DNA of 52,686 bases from Gammaproteobacteria bacterium (GTDB lineage: Bacteria; Pseudomonadota; Gammaproteobacteria; Arenicellales; Poriferihabitantaceae). Below, one piece after another: positions 36,401 to 43,787 of the stretch; position 1 is the stretch's first letter; the number at the start of each line of letters is the position of its first letter. The notes beneath the pieces were generated by a model. It was not told the DNA's origin. It saw only the letters and a list, made by a program, of their open reading frames with translations, and ran no database searches. The DNA lies in NCBI GenBank assembly GCA_009842505.1, contig VYFG01000063.1, positions 1-52,686 on the forward strand, in the 5' to 3' direction. The position numbers and the translations under genes were made by a program.

Positions 36401-37266
36401 ACGGGCGAAGGCATACCTATCCGAAGCAGGAGAACGCCTATGTCGCGAATGGCGACATAGGTATCATTGTCGGCGGTTACAAGACGAAGAACATGAAGCG
36501 CCGGCCTCGTAATCTCGAAGTCGAGTTCAACAGTCAGTCCGGCGTCAAGTTCACCTATCCGTATTGGGAGTTCTCAGGCGACGATGGCTCACCAGATCTT
36601 GAGTTGGCGTACGCACTAACCGTTCACAAGACGCAGGGCAGCCAATTCGGCCAGATCTTCCTCGTCGTGCCCAAACATTGTAGGCCGCTGACTCGTGAGT
36701 TGCTGTACACAGCACTGACGCGCCATCGTGATCAGCTTATCATCCTGCACGAGGACGAAATTGGCGCGCTACGCCGTTTCGCCGAACCGGCGGCTTCAGA
36801 GATCGCACGGCGAATGACCGATCTATTCCAGGAGCCCACCCCAATCAAGGTGGTGACTGCCACGGGGCCGAAGTTTCTCGACCAACATCTCATGCACCGG
36901 ACGAGCCGGAACGAGTTGGTGCGGTCGAAGGCTGAATTGGCGATCGCTGAGAAGCTGATCGCAATGGGAGTGAAATACGTTTACGAGCAACCACTCTTGC
37001 TTGGTGGACGGACACGCTGGCCAGACTTCACGATTGAGGACGACGCAAGCGGTATCACCTATTACTGGGAGCATCTTGGGCTTCTCTCCGATCCGACCTA
37101 TGCTCGAAGGTGGGCAACAAAACGGCAGGCCTATCTTGCGGATGGAATTCGTCCTATCGAACAACCGGCGGGCGCTGATCGCGTGCTGATCGAGACATGG
37201 GAAACGGAAGGTTCCGGCCTGGATATGATGAAGGTAGAACACTTGGCCGGGATTGTTCTTGGTTGA
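33499..37266 (+). CDS. SF1 (RecD/UvrD-like) helicase with C-terminal PD-(D/E)XK-type nuclease, candidate defence protein
   Basis: 1255 residues from ATG 33499. The N-terminal ~630 residues are unclassified, starting with VPWHDSGWTGRVC. Helicase motifs: Walker A GPAGSGKT (644-651), DEXX box VVDECSM (D729, E730), motif III LVGDPRQLPP, motif IV MIGRQRGAG, and C-terminal UvrD_C2 motif VHKTQGSQ (1042-1049) followed by LLYTALTRHRDQLII. The tail has the nuclease pattern: an upstream Glu (SKAELAIAEKL), PDF at 1175-1177 and YYWEHLG with E1191. It therefore joins DNA unwinding to cleavage in one chain. It converges on the type I restriction operon and sits beside Septu genes, so antiphage defence is the likeliest role. 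I do not know a named system with this exact layout. Confidence 0.8.
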   Translation: MIEGARQLSRQHVTIRVPWHDSGWTGRVCTAPSGNTSCLALSRIAANKRADEDSFRNRAFVELNASELPPCVEERAGFLSEHDLFLKKEHPYKHRSPETHGHFGETTLRLEPYSAACVPFGWMLRHQVEGNGRWGTVGKADDLQLGYDAAREPKLPFDTSWIQNKHNQLIMLDTFFGALKPEDSLCVFYAKRTPLAEDNRRVIIGVGRVKNVGHATEYNYDAPGPVESVLWERSVRHSLRPNGNSDGFLMPYQELLVAAEADPTLDLSGSIAFAPDDHFDAYSYASEHLSDDVAIASLLSCAVAIRTAARHIAVEVSSALKWINAEIARLWTARGVYPGLGSALSAFGLEHGGLLAHEIVRAGTEDGKMFDAFAFIDGFVADPKLFPQGEHLGFGASFREKWSRLPSDRRRLLELVGRCNLKPDQALRAYQPSMRRFAPSTSDADILANPYLMSERDEAEAERIVFATVDRGVFPGDAVRDAAPLAAPTCMTDAIDKRRVRALMIDLLERAVTEAGHTLLPRSWIVQRALVTPLEPKCVIDEDVIEINRAWLTEGLAEVKTGSGEPAYKLQRYATAREMIGLAIRKRVAGKQHTLDHNWRKLVDKELDPMPTEAVARDQEERARHEKVSSLKQLVRFRFSVLVGPAGSGKTTLLKILCNLPQVNERRVLLLAPTGKARVRLEEATERIGEGKTLAQFLQGLDRYDGASGRYFWNPAAPREKAYRTVVVDECSMLTEDQLAALLDAIEGVERLVLVGDPRQLPPIGAGRPFVDICRKLAPPEQPPIFPRLADGYAELTMIGRQRGAGRGDVLLARQFSGEPLDAGADEVWDALNAGTLDHVRAVRWHGPSAVEEVLTTELVSGLNLTGTDDELEFERSLGGSKFNGNIYFWAAREVGGKDGAASCTHDWQILSPIRTGLPGVEGLNLTVQRRFRDRVKTWAEKRWAKIPKPSGPQGLLWGDKVINVRNNGRRHTYPKQENAYVANGDIGIIVGGYKTKNMKRRPRNLEVEFNSQSGVKFTYPYWEFSGDDGSPDLELAYALTVHKTQGSQFGQIFLVVPKHCRPLTRELLYTALTRHRDQLIILHEDEIGALRRFAEPAASEIARRMTDLFQEPTPIKVVTATGPKFLDQHLMHRTSRNELVRSKAELAIAEKLIAMGVKYVYEQPLLLGGRTRWPDFTIEDDASGITYYWEHLGLLSDPTYARRWATKRQAYLADGIRPIEQPAGADRVLIETWETEGSGLDMMKVEHLAGIVLG

Positions 37267-37285
37267 CGTTGGCTTCTCCGGATGA

Positions 37286-37325
37286 CTCCTGATATCGAGT
37301 TAATCGCTCAATCCAATCTCAGGAG
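37286..37325. repeat. Short inverted repeat between converging helicase-nuclease and hsdR genes
   Basis: CTCCTGA at 37286-37292 pairs with TCAGGAG at 37319-37325 across a 26-base loop; the flanks (TGA and GTCA) add partial pairing. It lies in the 105-base gap where two genes converge. There are no T-runs, so it may be a weak two-way terminator or a recombination scar. Confidence 0.3.
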
Positions 37326-37371
37326 CAGTCAGTAGGAAGTGTCTAGTCCGCGGTGTATTTACCGTCAGGGC

Positions 37372-40300
37372 TTACTCGGCTCTCGGTCCAAGGTTGTCAT
37401 TTATTGTCGGAGCAGACCCAAGCGTGGGTTCGCTCAGCAACCTTCGATAGGCTTCTGAGGCCATCCATTCGCTCACGGTCTTCCGGAATCGAGCATCGTT
37501 CATGTAGCGTACGAAAATCTCTTCGTTCAGATCCATGCGCTCGATGAAGAGTTGCCTCAACAGGTTGTCGAATACCAGCGCGAATCGGTTCTCCGGGTTC
37601 ACCTCGGCGGCGTGGCGAAGGCTCTCGTCCCCGACCGCCGCCTCGACGATCTGATCGAAGAAGAACTGGTCGGCCTGGTTGAAGTCGGTGCCGAATCGCT
37701 CGTTCACGACGTCGATTAGCTGAGAGAGTGGAACCTCCTGCTCCCGCACTAGGCCGCTCCCTACCTCGGACGGCCCGTCGAGCGCCGGCACCTCGCCGTC
37801 GTGGAGCGGGATGGAACCTTCGGAGATCTTCTGCAAGCGGTAATACTCCAACCGCACATCGTCGTCGAAGCGATAGGTCGGCCCGCACCGGCGCCTCGGC
37901 AGCTTGGCCGAGAGATGGCGCAGGAAGATGTGGAGCCGCTCAAGGTCCGAATCCTGATAGGGGATAATCTGGCTCAGAAAGCCGTAGAGGTTGCGGAACG
38001 CCTGCATCTTGCTGCGTAACAGCTCCGCCTCTTCTTTCTTATAGCGCTGGACCACGGCGAAGCGCGACGCCGCCGGGTCGAGCGCTGCGCTCATCGCCTT
38101 GTGGTCAGCCGCGCTCTGGCGCAGCTTCGGCTTGAAATAGACCGCGCAAAACCGCTCGACCTCCTCGCCGAGATAAATTCCAGAGGCGTCGAGTTCTCCC
38201 TTGACTGCGTACATGCGGTCGGGTTCGACCTCCTCACCCATCTCGGCACCCTCGTAATAAGCCTTGAATGCTTCCCGAATCTCTTCGCGGTCGTTCACGA
38301 AATCGAGGACGAACGTGTCTTCTTTGAGGGGATGGACCCGGTTCAGTCGCGAGAGCGCCTGCACCGCCTTGATGCCGGCCAGCCGCTTGTCCACGTACAT
38401 CGTGTGCAGCAGCGGCTGGTCGAACCCGGTCTGGTACTTCTCCGCGACCAGAAGGACCTGATAGTCCTGAGTTGCGAAACGTTCCGGCAACTCCTTCTCG
38501 CGGATACCGTCGTTCATCTGCTCCTCGGTGTAGGTCACATCCGCGATCTCGTCGTCCTGAACAGTGCCGGAGAAGGCGACCAAGGCCCTTATCGGATAGC
38601 CCTTGTCTCGGATGTAGCGGTCGAAGCCCTGCTTGTAGCGAACGGCCTCCAAGCGCGATCCGGTGAGCACCATCGCCTTTGCCCTTCCGCCAATTCTGTG
38701 GCGCGTAACCGCTTGGAAGTGCTCGACCATTACCCGGGTCTTCTGGGCGATGTTGTGTGGGTGCAGACGCAGATACTGAGCGAGCGTCCGCGCAGCCTTC
38801 TTTTGCTCCACAGTAGGATCATCTGGACACGTCTTGAGCAGCCTGAAATAGGTCGCATAGGTCGTATAGTGTCGGAGCACGTCGAGGATGAATCCCTCCT
38901 CGATTGCCTGGCGCATGGTGTAGCGGTGAACTGGCAACCCTTCCCGGCCGAATACTGCCAGAGTCTTGTGCTTAGGCGTGGCGGTGAACGCAAAAAAGCT
39001 GAGATTCGCCTGCCGGCCGCGCTTGGCCATGCTACGAAATAGTCCTTCCATGTCCTCCAGACCTTCTTCGGCTGCAATTGCCGCTGCCTGTTTCCGCAGG
39101 CCTTCACCACCGAGGACTTCCTTGAGGTCGGTCGCAGTCTCGCCGCCTTGGGAGCTGTGCGCTTCGTCAACAATCACCGCACAGCGTCGCGTCTGCAGCG
39201 TTCCGGTCGCCTCTTCCCCACGTTCCTCCGCCATCCTCAACAATTGGTGCGATACGAAAGGGAATTTCTGCAGCGTGGTGATGATCACCGGCACGCCGCT
39301 TTCGAGCACCTCTGCAAGCTGGCGCGAGTTCTCGTCGATCTTCTGGACGACGCCCTGCCTATGCTCGAACTGGTAGATTGTGTCCTGAAGCTGCTGGTCG
39401 AGCACCACGCGGTCAGTGACTACGACCACGCTGTCGAATATGCGCTCGTCCTCGTCGTCGTGGAGCGAGGCGAGGCGGTGGGCGAGCCAGCCAATGGTAT
39501 TGCTCTTGCCGCTACCGGCGGAATGCTCGATCAGGTAGTTCTCCCCCACGCCGTCGCAGCGTGCCGCCTCGACCAGCGTGCGGACGGCGTCGCGCTGGTG
39601 ATAGCGCGGGAAGATCGTCGATTCGACCTTCGCTTTGCGGCCCCGGTCGTCGCGCTTCTCCTCAATCCGGAGATGGATGAAACGGGCAAGAAGATCAAGC
39701 AGGCTGTCGCGTCCGAGCACATCTTCCCAGAGATACGCCGTGCGGTAGCTCCGGCTGGCCGGGTCGGGCGGGTTGCCGGCGCCGCCGTCGCGGCCCTTAT
39801 TGAAGGGCAGGAACCGAGTCGCGGCTCCGGCCAGCCGGGTGGTCATCATTACCGCTTCGGTATCGACGGCGAAATGCACCAGCGTACGCCGCTTGAATTC
39901 GAAGATCGGCTCGTGCGGATCCCGGTCGCGTCGGTACTGGTCAACGGCATCTTCGACGGTCTGGCCGGTGAGCGGGTTCTTCAATTCGACCGTGGCAACA
40001 GGGATGCCGTTGAGACTCAACGCGATGTCGAGCGATCTCTCCGACCCCGGGGAATATCGGAGCTGGCGGGTGATCCCGAGGTGGTTGGCCCCGTAGGCGG
40101 TCTCCAGCTCCGAGTTCAGCCGATGTGCCGCCTTGAAGAACGCGGCCCGCAGTGTGCGGCCGTAGCACTTGAAGCCGTGGCGTAGGGTGGCGATCGAACC
40201 GTTGGTGTTCATCCACTTACAAAGATCCGCAAGCACCTGTTCGCCGGTCTTCTCTCCCAGAAGGGCTTCCAACTTTCCCCATTCGCGAGGCTGAGTCTCG

Positions 40301-40446
40301 CGAATGAAAGCAAGCGCGATCTCCGGGAAGATCGCGCGATCGCGGTCAAAACCCAGGCCAGAGACTGGCACATAACCGTTGTCCAGCAGATGGGTTTCAA
40401 TAACCGTCTCGAAAGCGGCTTCGCCAGTCGGCTTTCCGGTATTCAT
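37372..40446 (-). CDS. hsdR: Type I restriction enzyme, restriction/translocase subunit HsdR
   Basis: 1024 residues from ATG 40446; the frame stays open to 40524 but the first protein-like segment is MNTGKPTGEAAFETVIE. The nuclease core is D140 (SLDIALSLNG) with E154-L-K156. The SF2 translocase motor has Walker A SAGSGKS (309-315), DEAH (427-430), FAFTATPK, and motif V-VI VAEKYQTGFDQP and ALSRLNRVHP. The C-terminal helical region binds HsdM. It cuts DNA lacking the methylation set by HsdMS after long-range translocation. It is 124 bases downstream of the HNH gene of a Septu pair that is inserted between hsdS and hsdR. No frameshift is seen. Confidence 0.92.
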   Translation of the reverse strand: MNTGKPTGEAAFETVIETHLLDNGYVPVSGLGFDRDRAIFPEIALAFIRETQPREWGKLEALLGEKTGEQVLADLCKWMNTNGSIATLRHGFKCYGRTLRAAFFKAAHRLNSELETAYGANHLGITRQLRYSPGSERSLDIALSLNGIPVATVELKNPLTGQTVEDAVDQYRRDRDPHEPIFEFKRRTLVHFAVDTEAVMMTTRLAGAATRFLPFNKGRDGGAGNPPDPASRSYRTAYLWEDVLGRDSLLDLLARFIHLRIEEKRDDRGRKAKVESTIFPRYHQRDAVRTLVEAARCDGVGENYLIEHSAGSGKSNTIGWLAHRLASLHDDEDERIFDSVVVVTDRVVLDQQLQDTIYQFEHRQGVVQKIDENSRQLAEVLESGVPVIITTLQKFPFVSHQLLRMAEERGEEATGTLQTRRCAVIVDEAHSSQGGETATDLKEVLGGEGLRKQAAAIAAEEGLEDMEGLFRSMAKRGRQANLSFFAFTATPKHKTLAVFGREGLPVHRYTMRQAIEEGFILDVLRHYTTYATYFRLLKTCPDDPTVEQKKAARTLAQYLRLHPHNIAQKTRVMVEHFQAVTRHRIGGRAKAMVLTGSRLEAVRYKQGFDRYIRDKGYPIRALVAFSGTVQDDEIADVTYTEEQMNDGIREKELPERFATQDYQVLLVAEKYQTGFDQPLLHTMYVDKRLAGIKAVQALSRLNRVHPLKEDTFVLDFVNDREEIREAFKAYYEGAEMGEEVEPDRMYAVKGELDASGIYLGEEVERFCAVYFKPKLRQSAADHKAMSAALDPAASRFAVVQRYKKEEAELLRSKMQAFRNLYGFLSQIIPYQDSDLERLHIFLRHLSAKLPRRRCGPTYRFDDDVRLEYYRLQKISEGSIPLHDGEVPALDGPSEVGSGLVREQEVPLSQLIDVVNERFGTDFNQADQFFFDQIVEAAVGDESLRHAAEVNPENRFALVFDNLLRQLFIERMDLNEEIFVRYMNDARFRKTVSEWMASEAYRRLLSEPTLGSAPTINDNLGPRAE

Positions 40447-40570
40447 TGGGATTTCGAAAGGAGCAGATCGGGCCGGAGGATGATCGACAACGGCTCTTCC
40501 GCGCGCAATTCTTGGGGATTGCACTCCGGGGTGGTCTGCGTGTTTTCAGCGTCGGCTCTCACGGCACTCC

Positions 40571-41206
40571 TTAGAGTTTCTGCCTCAACCACCAGACTGC
40601 GACTTGGCGGTAAGGTGCAAGCTGTCCGCACGCAGGCGCGTGTTTGCCGATCTCTCGTTCGATCCTTTCCCGCGGCACTGGGCCCCGGAGCTTCGCCTTC
40701 TCCTTCTTCCACCATTCAAGAACTACATCGAGAACTCCCTTTCGATGATTCATGAGAGAGGCAATATTGAGGTTCAGGATCCCATTCAACTGGCTATCGA
40801 ACGTTACATCGTTGGACTTGATGGTACCGTTGGCGCCGTATTGCACCCAATTTTCAATCGCATCAGTTGGTTCGGCGGGGTTCCGGAGAAGATCGGAATT
40901 GCCCTTCCGCGTGTCACAATGCTGAAGACTGAACGGTTGTCCCTCGCCTCCCTTGCACGCGCCGAGCAAGTTGCGGTAGTCCAGCTGCTTGTGCGGATAC
41001 CGGTCTTGGCATTGCCAGTGCTCGATTTTCATTGCACTTGCATCAGCCCAGATCCGTCCCATACAGTAGCAGCACAATCCTCGCTGCTCACCAACCAGTG
41101 CTTGCCGAAGCTCAACCTTGTTGGGGTAGTTGTCGTAGTCGGAATAAGAAGATTTACGGTACTTGACCAAACTCCGTGGCCCCTCTGTCTTGACGATTGC
41201 CCTCAT
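40571..41206 (-). CDS. ptuB: Septu HNH endonuclease PtuB
   Basis: 211 residues, with ATG overlapping the ATPase stop (ATGA). HNH/zinc features: C45-C46-Y-C48 (LCCYCMG), E62-H63 (KIEHWQ), N79 in YRNLLGAC with C84, and C97 (HCDTRKGN). This is the pattern of the TIGR02646/PtuB family, also found as the effector in Ec78-type retrons. In Septu, PtuB is the nuclease held by the PtuA ATPase complex and released or activated on phage infection. No retron reverse transcriptase is encoded here, so this is a plain Septu rather than a retron. The sequence appears complete and intact. Confidence 0.85.
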   Translation of the reverse strand: MRAIVKTEGPRSLVKYRKSSYSDYDNYPNKVELRQALVGEQRGLCCYCMGRIWADASAMKIEHWQCQDRYPHKQLDYRNLLGACKGGEGQPFSLQHCDTRKGNSDLLRNPAEPTDAIENWVQYGANGTIKSNDVTFDSQLNGILNLNIASLMNHRKGVLDVVLEWWKKEKAKLRGPVPRERIEREIGKHAPACGQLAPYRQVAVWWLRQKL

Positions 41207-42477
41207 CCGTCATCCTTCATGAAGTCGAGAAGTGTCTGGATGCGGGTAACTTCTGGATCTGTGTCCCCCAATTGACTCGATAGATCGTCCAGCAGTTTAT
41301 GCGCCTCATCGTAGCGATCATCCGTGATCGCCTCGGAAATATTAGAGAGCAATTTCTTTATGCTCACGGTTCTGGAGTCCGTGTCCATGACCTCTTCCAG
41401 AAGCCGGCTGGAGTCGACGCCAAAAGAATGGTTAAGCGGATAGACTTTGCCATCGACGATCATGTGGATCCGGTTGTGCTCAACCTCACCGATCACCTGA
41501 GGCGAATGAGTCGTGGCGATGAACTGGCAATTGGGGAACGTCTCGGTAAGATTCTCGACGATTTTCCGCTGCCATCTCGGATGGAGATGCAACTCGATTT
41601 CGTCGATCAGCACGACTGCCTCAGCTTCGGCGGCGGGGTCGTCCATCTCGGGATTGGCCTGTGCCAGCCGCCGGGTCAAGTCGAGCACCAGTGCCAGCAC
41701 ACCACGTTCGCCGTCGGAAAGCGACTTGATCGGCAGAGTCACGTCGCCACGGTCTATGAGGAGCGAACTCCCACGCTTGCCGACATCGCCTACGCGAAAA
41801 TTCCGATAGCCAGGCAGAAAGCGCCTCACCGCCGCCTCGAATGCGATGAGCACACGCATCACCGCGGGCCGCTCCGAACTCAGGGCCTTTTGAACCCGCA
41901 TCCAGGCCGCAAAATCGGACAGACGGAGTTCGCGCCGGTTGGAAAGGGCGTCCGGATACGCGGCGTTCACACCGCCCGTGGCCACGCTTTTCTTCGGTGT
42001 TCTTTCCGACGGCACGGCGCGGTTTGTCGAAAACAGGACGGCCAGCGGCTGGCTTTCCGAAGGGCGCGCTTCACCCTCTACCGGCATACCCGGAAAAAAA
42101 TCCTCGATTGTCGGCGTCGTGTTTGCCGTCAGTGCGGTTTCTCCGCGGTCGAATTGGTCCATCCCCTTGGGCACGACCACGGACTCGCGCGGTCTATGGA
42201 GCATGAATGTCTCGATTTCTCCCGCGATCTCGAAACCGCATTCGAGTTGTAACGCACCGACATCCTTGCGGATATCGTCTGCCCCGAAGGACATCGCGCC
42301 CCATCGAGAGGCTCCGGCGCGACCGACTATTGCGGAAAGGCAGACGGCCAGTGCGTCGAGGACCGTAGTCTTTCCGACGCCGTTGACGCCGGCGACGAGA
42401 TTGAACCCGGGCCCAAAGTGGAATTCCGCCGCCTCAATGGCGCGAACGTTAGCCAGCTTGAGGTGCACGACCCTCAC
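41203..42477 (-). CDS. ptuA: Septu ATPase PtuA (ABC/SMC-type AAA ATPase)
   Basis: 424 residues from GTG 42477, overlapping the hsdS stop (GTGA). Walker A GVNGVGKT at 30-37, signature KSLSDGERGVLAL, Walker B VVLIDEIELHLHP and switch histidine TTHSPQVIGEV are intact; the helix HLHPRWQRKI is typical of OLD/PtuA ATPases. It partners the HNH protein encoded next. PtuA forms an oligomer that keeps PtuB in check until infection. The tight coupling to hsdS means the Septu pair is made only when the restriction operon is expressed. Confidence 0.87.
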   Translation of the reverse strand: MRVVHLKLANVRAIEAAEFHFGPGFNLVAGVNGVGKTTVLDALAVCLSAIVGRAGASRWGAMSFGADDIRKDVGALQLECGFEIAGEIETFMLHRPRESVVVPKGMDQFDRGETALTANTTPTIEDFFPGMPVEGEARPSESQPLAVLFSTNRAVPSERTPKKSVATGGVNAAYPDALSNRRELRLSDFAAWMRVQKALSSERPAVMRVLIAFEAAVRRFLPGYRNFRVGDVGKRGSSLLIDRGDVTLPIKSLSDGERGVLALVLDLTRRLAQANPEMDDPAAEAEAVVLIDEIELHLHPRWQRKIVENLTETFPNCQFIATTHSPQVIGEVEHNRIHMIVDGKVYPLNHSFGVDSSRLLEEVMDTDSRTVSIKKLLSNISEAITDDRYDEAHKLLDDLSSQLGDTDPEVTRIQTLLDFMKDDG

Positions 42478-43787
42478 GTGGCGCTCTCCACGTCGACCCG
42501 GCCGGTGACGGCCTCGAAAATTAGAACAGCTCGCCGTTCCTTAAGAAGGTCCATGGCACGCTCCGTGGTGGTGCGAAACAAGTCAAGGTCACTGATATCC
42601 GAAGCTATTCGATCGGAGATCTGTCGTTGCTCACCAAGAGGTGGTAAAGGAACCTGAAGATTTCCCAATACTCGTGCTTCCAGCTTTTTCGTTCCATGAG
42701 CTGCGGAGTCAATCATTGAAACGAAATAATTCTTTGATGCTCGAAGAAAGTCACACAGGAACAATGGATCGAGGATATCGCGACAAAGCAGAGCCTTCAT
42801 GTCTTGGTTGATCGTGACTGGACCGGTAGTCACGGCTACCGGAAAGCTGTGGGCGAGAATCATGCCCCTCACTACAACAAGAACGGCTTTTTCCGGTATC
42901 AAACGGAGAGCTGTCTCCGATAAGGCCAAGGCACTCACACAATCCCCCGTATTCGAAATTTCGTCTTGCTTCATGTCTTTCGGTGACACCCAGGGTGTGT
43001 CACCGTCCCAGTACTCCGTTCTAGCGGTAGCTGGTGTAGCGCCGCCGATCATGTCCACCAAGAACCGTAAATCCACTATTTTCCAATGGGCAGGGATATC
43101 GCCGAGCCAAGAAACTCCAGAGTCGCGGTATGACACATCAGGATCGATGCCTCGGGTGACAGCCCGGACGATGAGCGCTTGACGCTTCTCAGCAAGCAAC
43201 TCAAGCACGTGCTCTTTTGCGGCTACCAGTCCGTCCAACCGTGCCGTCTCCCGGTCGAGATATTCGGCGATGGCACGTTGTTGCGGAAGTGGTGGTACCG
43301 GGAGCGTGGTCGATCCGATTTCAGACTTAGACAAACCGAATCGCGTTACACCATTTGCAGAGAGTTCCAACTGCAATCGCACAGGCTCAGCCTGAAGACA
43401 TCGAAACAGAAACGATCCATCCATGACATGCTTTCGGGGCCGTAACAACGCCAAATGGTAGCCGCACACCAAATCATCCGCGGTTTCTCGAACCAGTGCG
43501 GGAACACCGATGTCATCCCAAGATTCTGAATCTTTCGTGATAACTACATCGTCGACCGACAAACCGAATCTTGCAATTTCATCCTGGGATGCGGTTGCTC
43601 TCATAAATTCGAGATCAAGAGTAATGTACTCGTTGTGGTACACATCCGTATAGTTGCAAAGCCGAATCGGAGCCTCATCTTTCGAGACTAACTTATCGAC
43701 GTTACTAACGGTGTAGTCAGCCACCGAGCGGAGGGGTTTCGCTTCCCATGGGTCGGGCAACTTTCCAGCCCAGTCAATGAAAATCAC
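42474..43787 (-). CDS. hsdS: Type I restriction-modification specificity subunit HsdS
   Basis: 437 residues from GTG 43787, inside the hsdM stop (GTGA) with GGGAGG upstream; the upstream extension to 43940 is a shadow of hsdM. Two target-recognition domains each end in a conserved helix start: PLPPQQRAIAEYLD-type (LPPLPQQRAIAEYLD) and PLPPLGEQRQISDRI. The central repeat contains LAEKRQALIVRAVTRG, and the second C-terminal copy contains LKERRAVLIFEAVTG. It sets the DNA sequence read by the complex, which cannot be predicted here. Codon use around the target domains is AT-richer than in hsdM, as usual for HsdS. Confidence 0.9.
   Translation of the reverse strand: MIFIDWAGKLPDPWEAKPLRSVADYTVSNVDKLVSKDEAPIRLCNYTDVYHNEYITLDLEFMRATASQDEIARFGLSVDDVVITKDSESWDDIGVPALVRETADDLVCGYHLALLRPRKHVMDGSFLFRCLQAEPVRLQLELSANGVTRFGLSKSEIGSTTLPVPPLPQQRAIAEYLDRETARLDGLVAAKEHVLELLAEKRQALIVRAVTRGIDPDVSYRDSGVSWLGDIPAHWKIVDLRFLVDMIGGATPATARTEYWDGDTPWVSPKDMKQDEISNTGDCVSALALSETALRLIPEKAVLVVVRGMILAHSFPVAVTTGPVTINQDMKALLCRDILDPLFLCDFLRASKNYFVSMIDSAAHGTKKLEARVLGNLQVPLPPLGEQRQISDRIASDISDLDLFRTTTERAMDLLKERRAVLIFEAVTGRVDVESAT

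Noticed and set aside
40571..42477. Retron (Ec78-like) instead of Septu
   Set aside because: The ATPase and HNH proteins are shared with that retron type, but no reverse transcriptase or msr/msd region is present.
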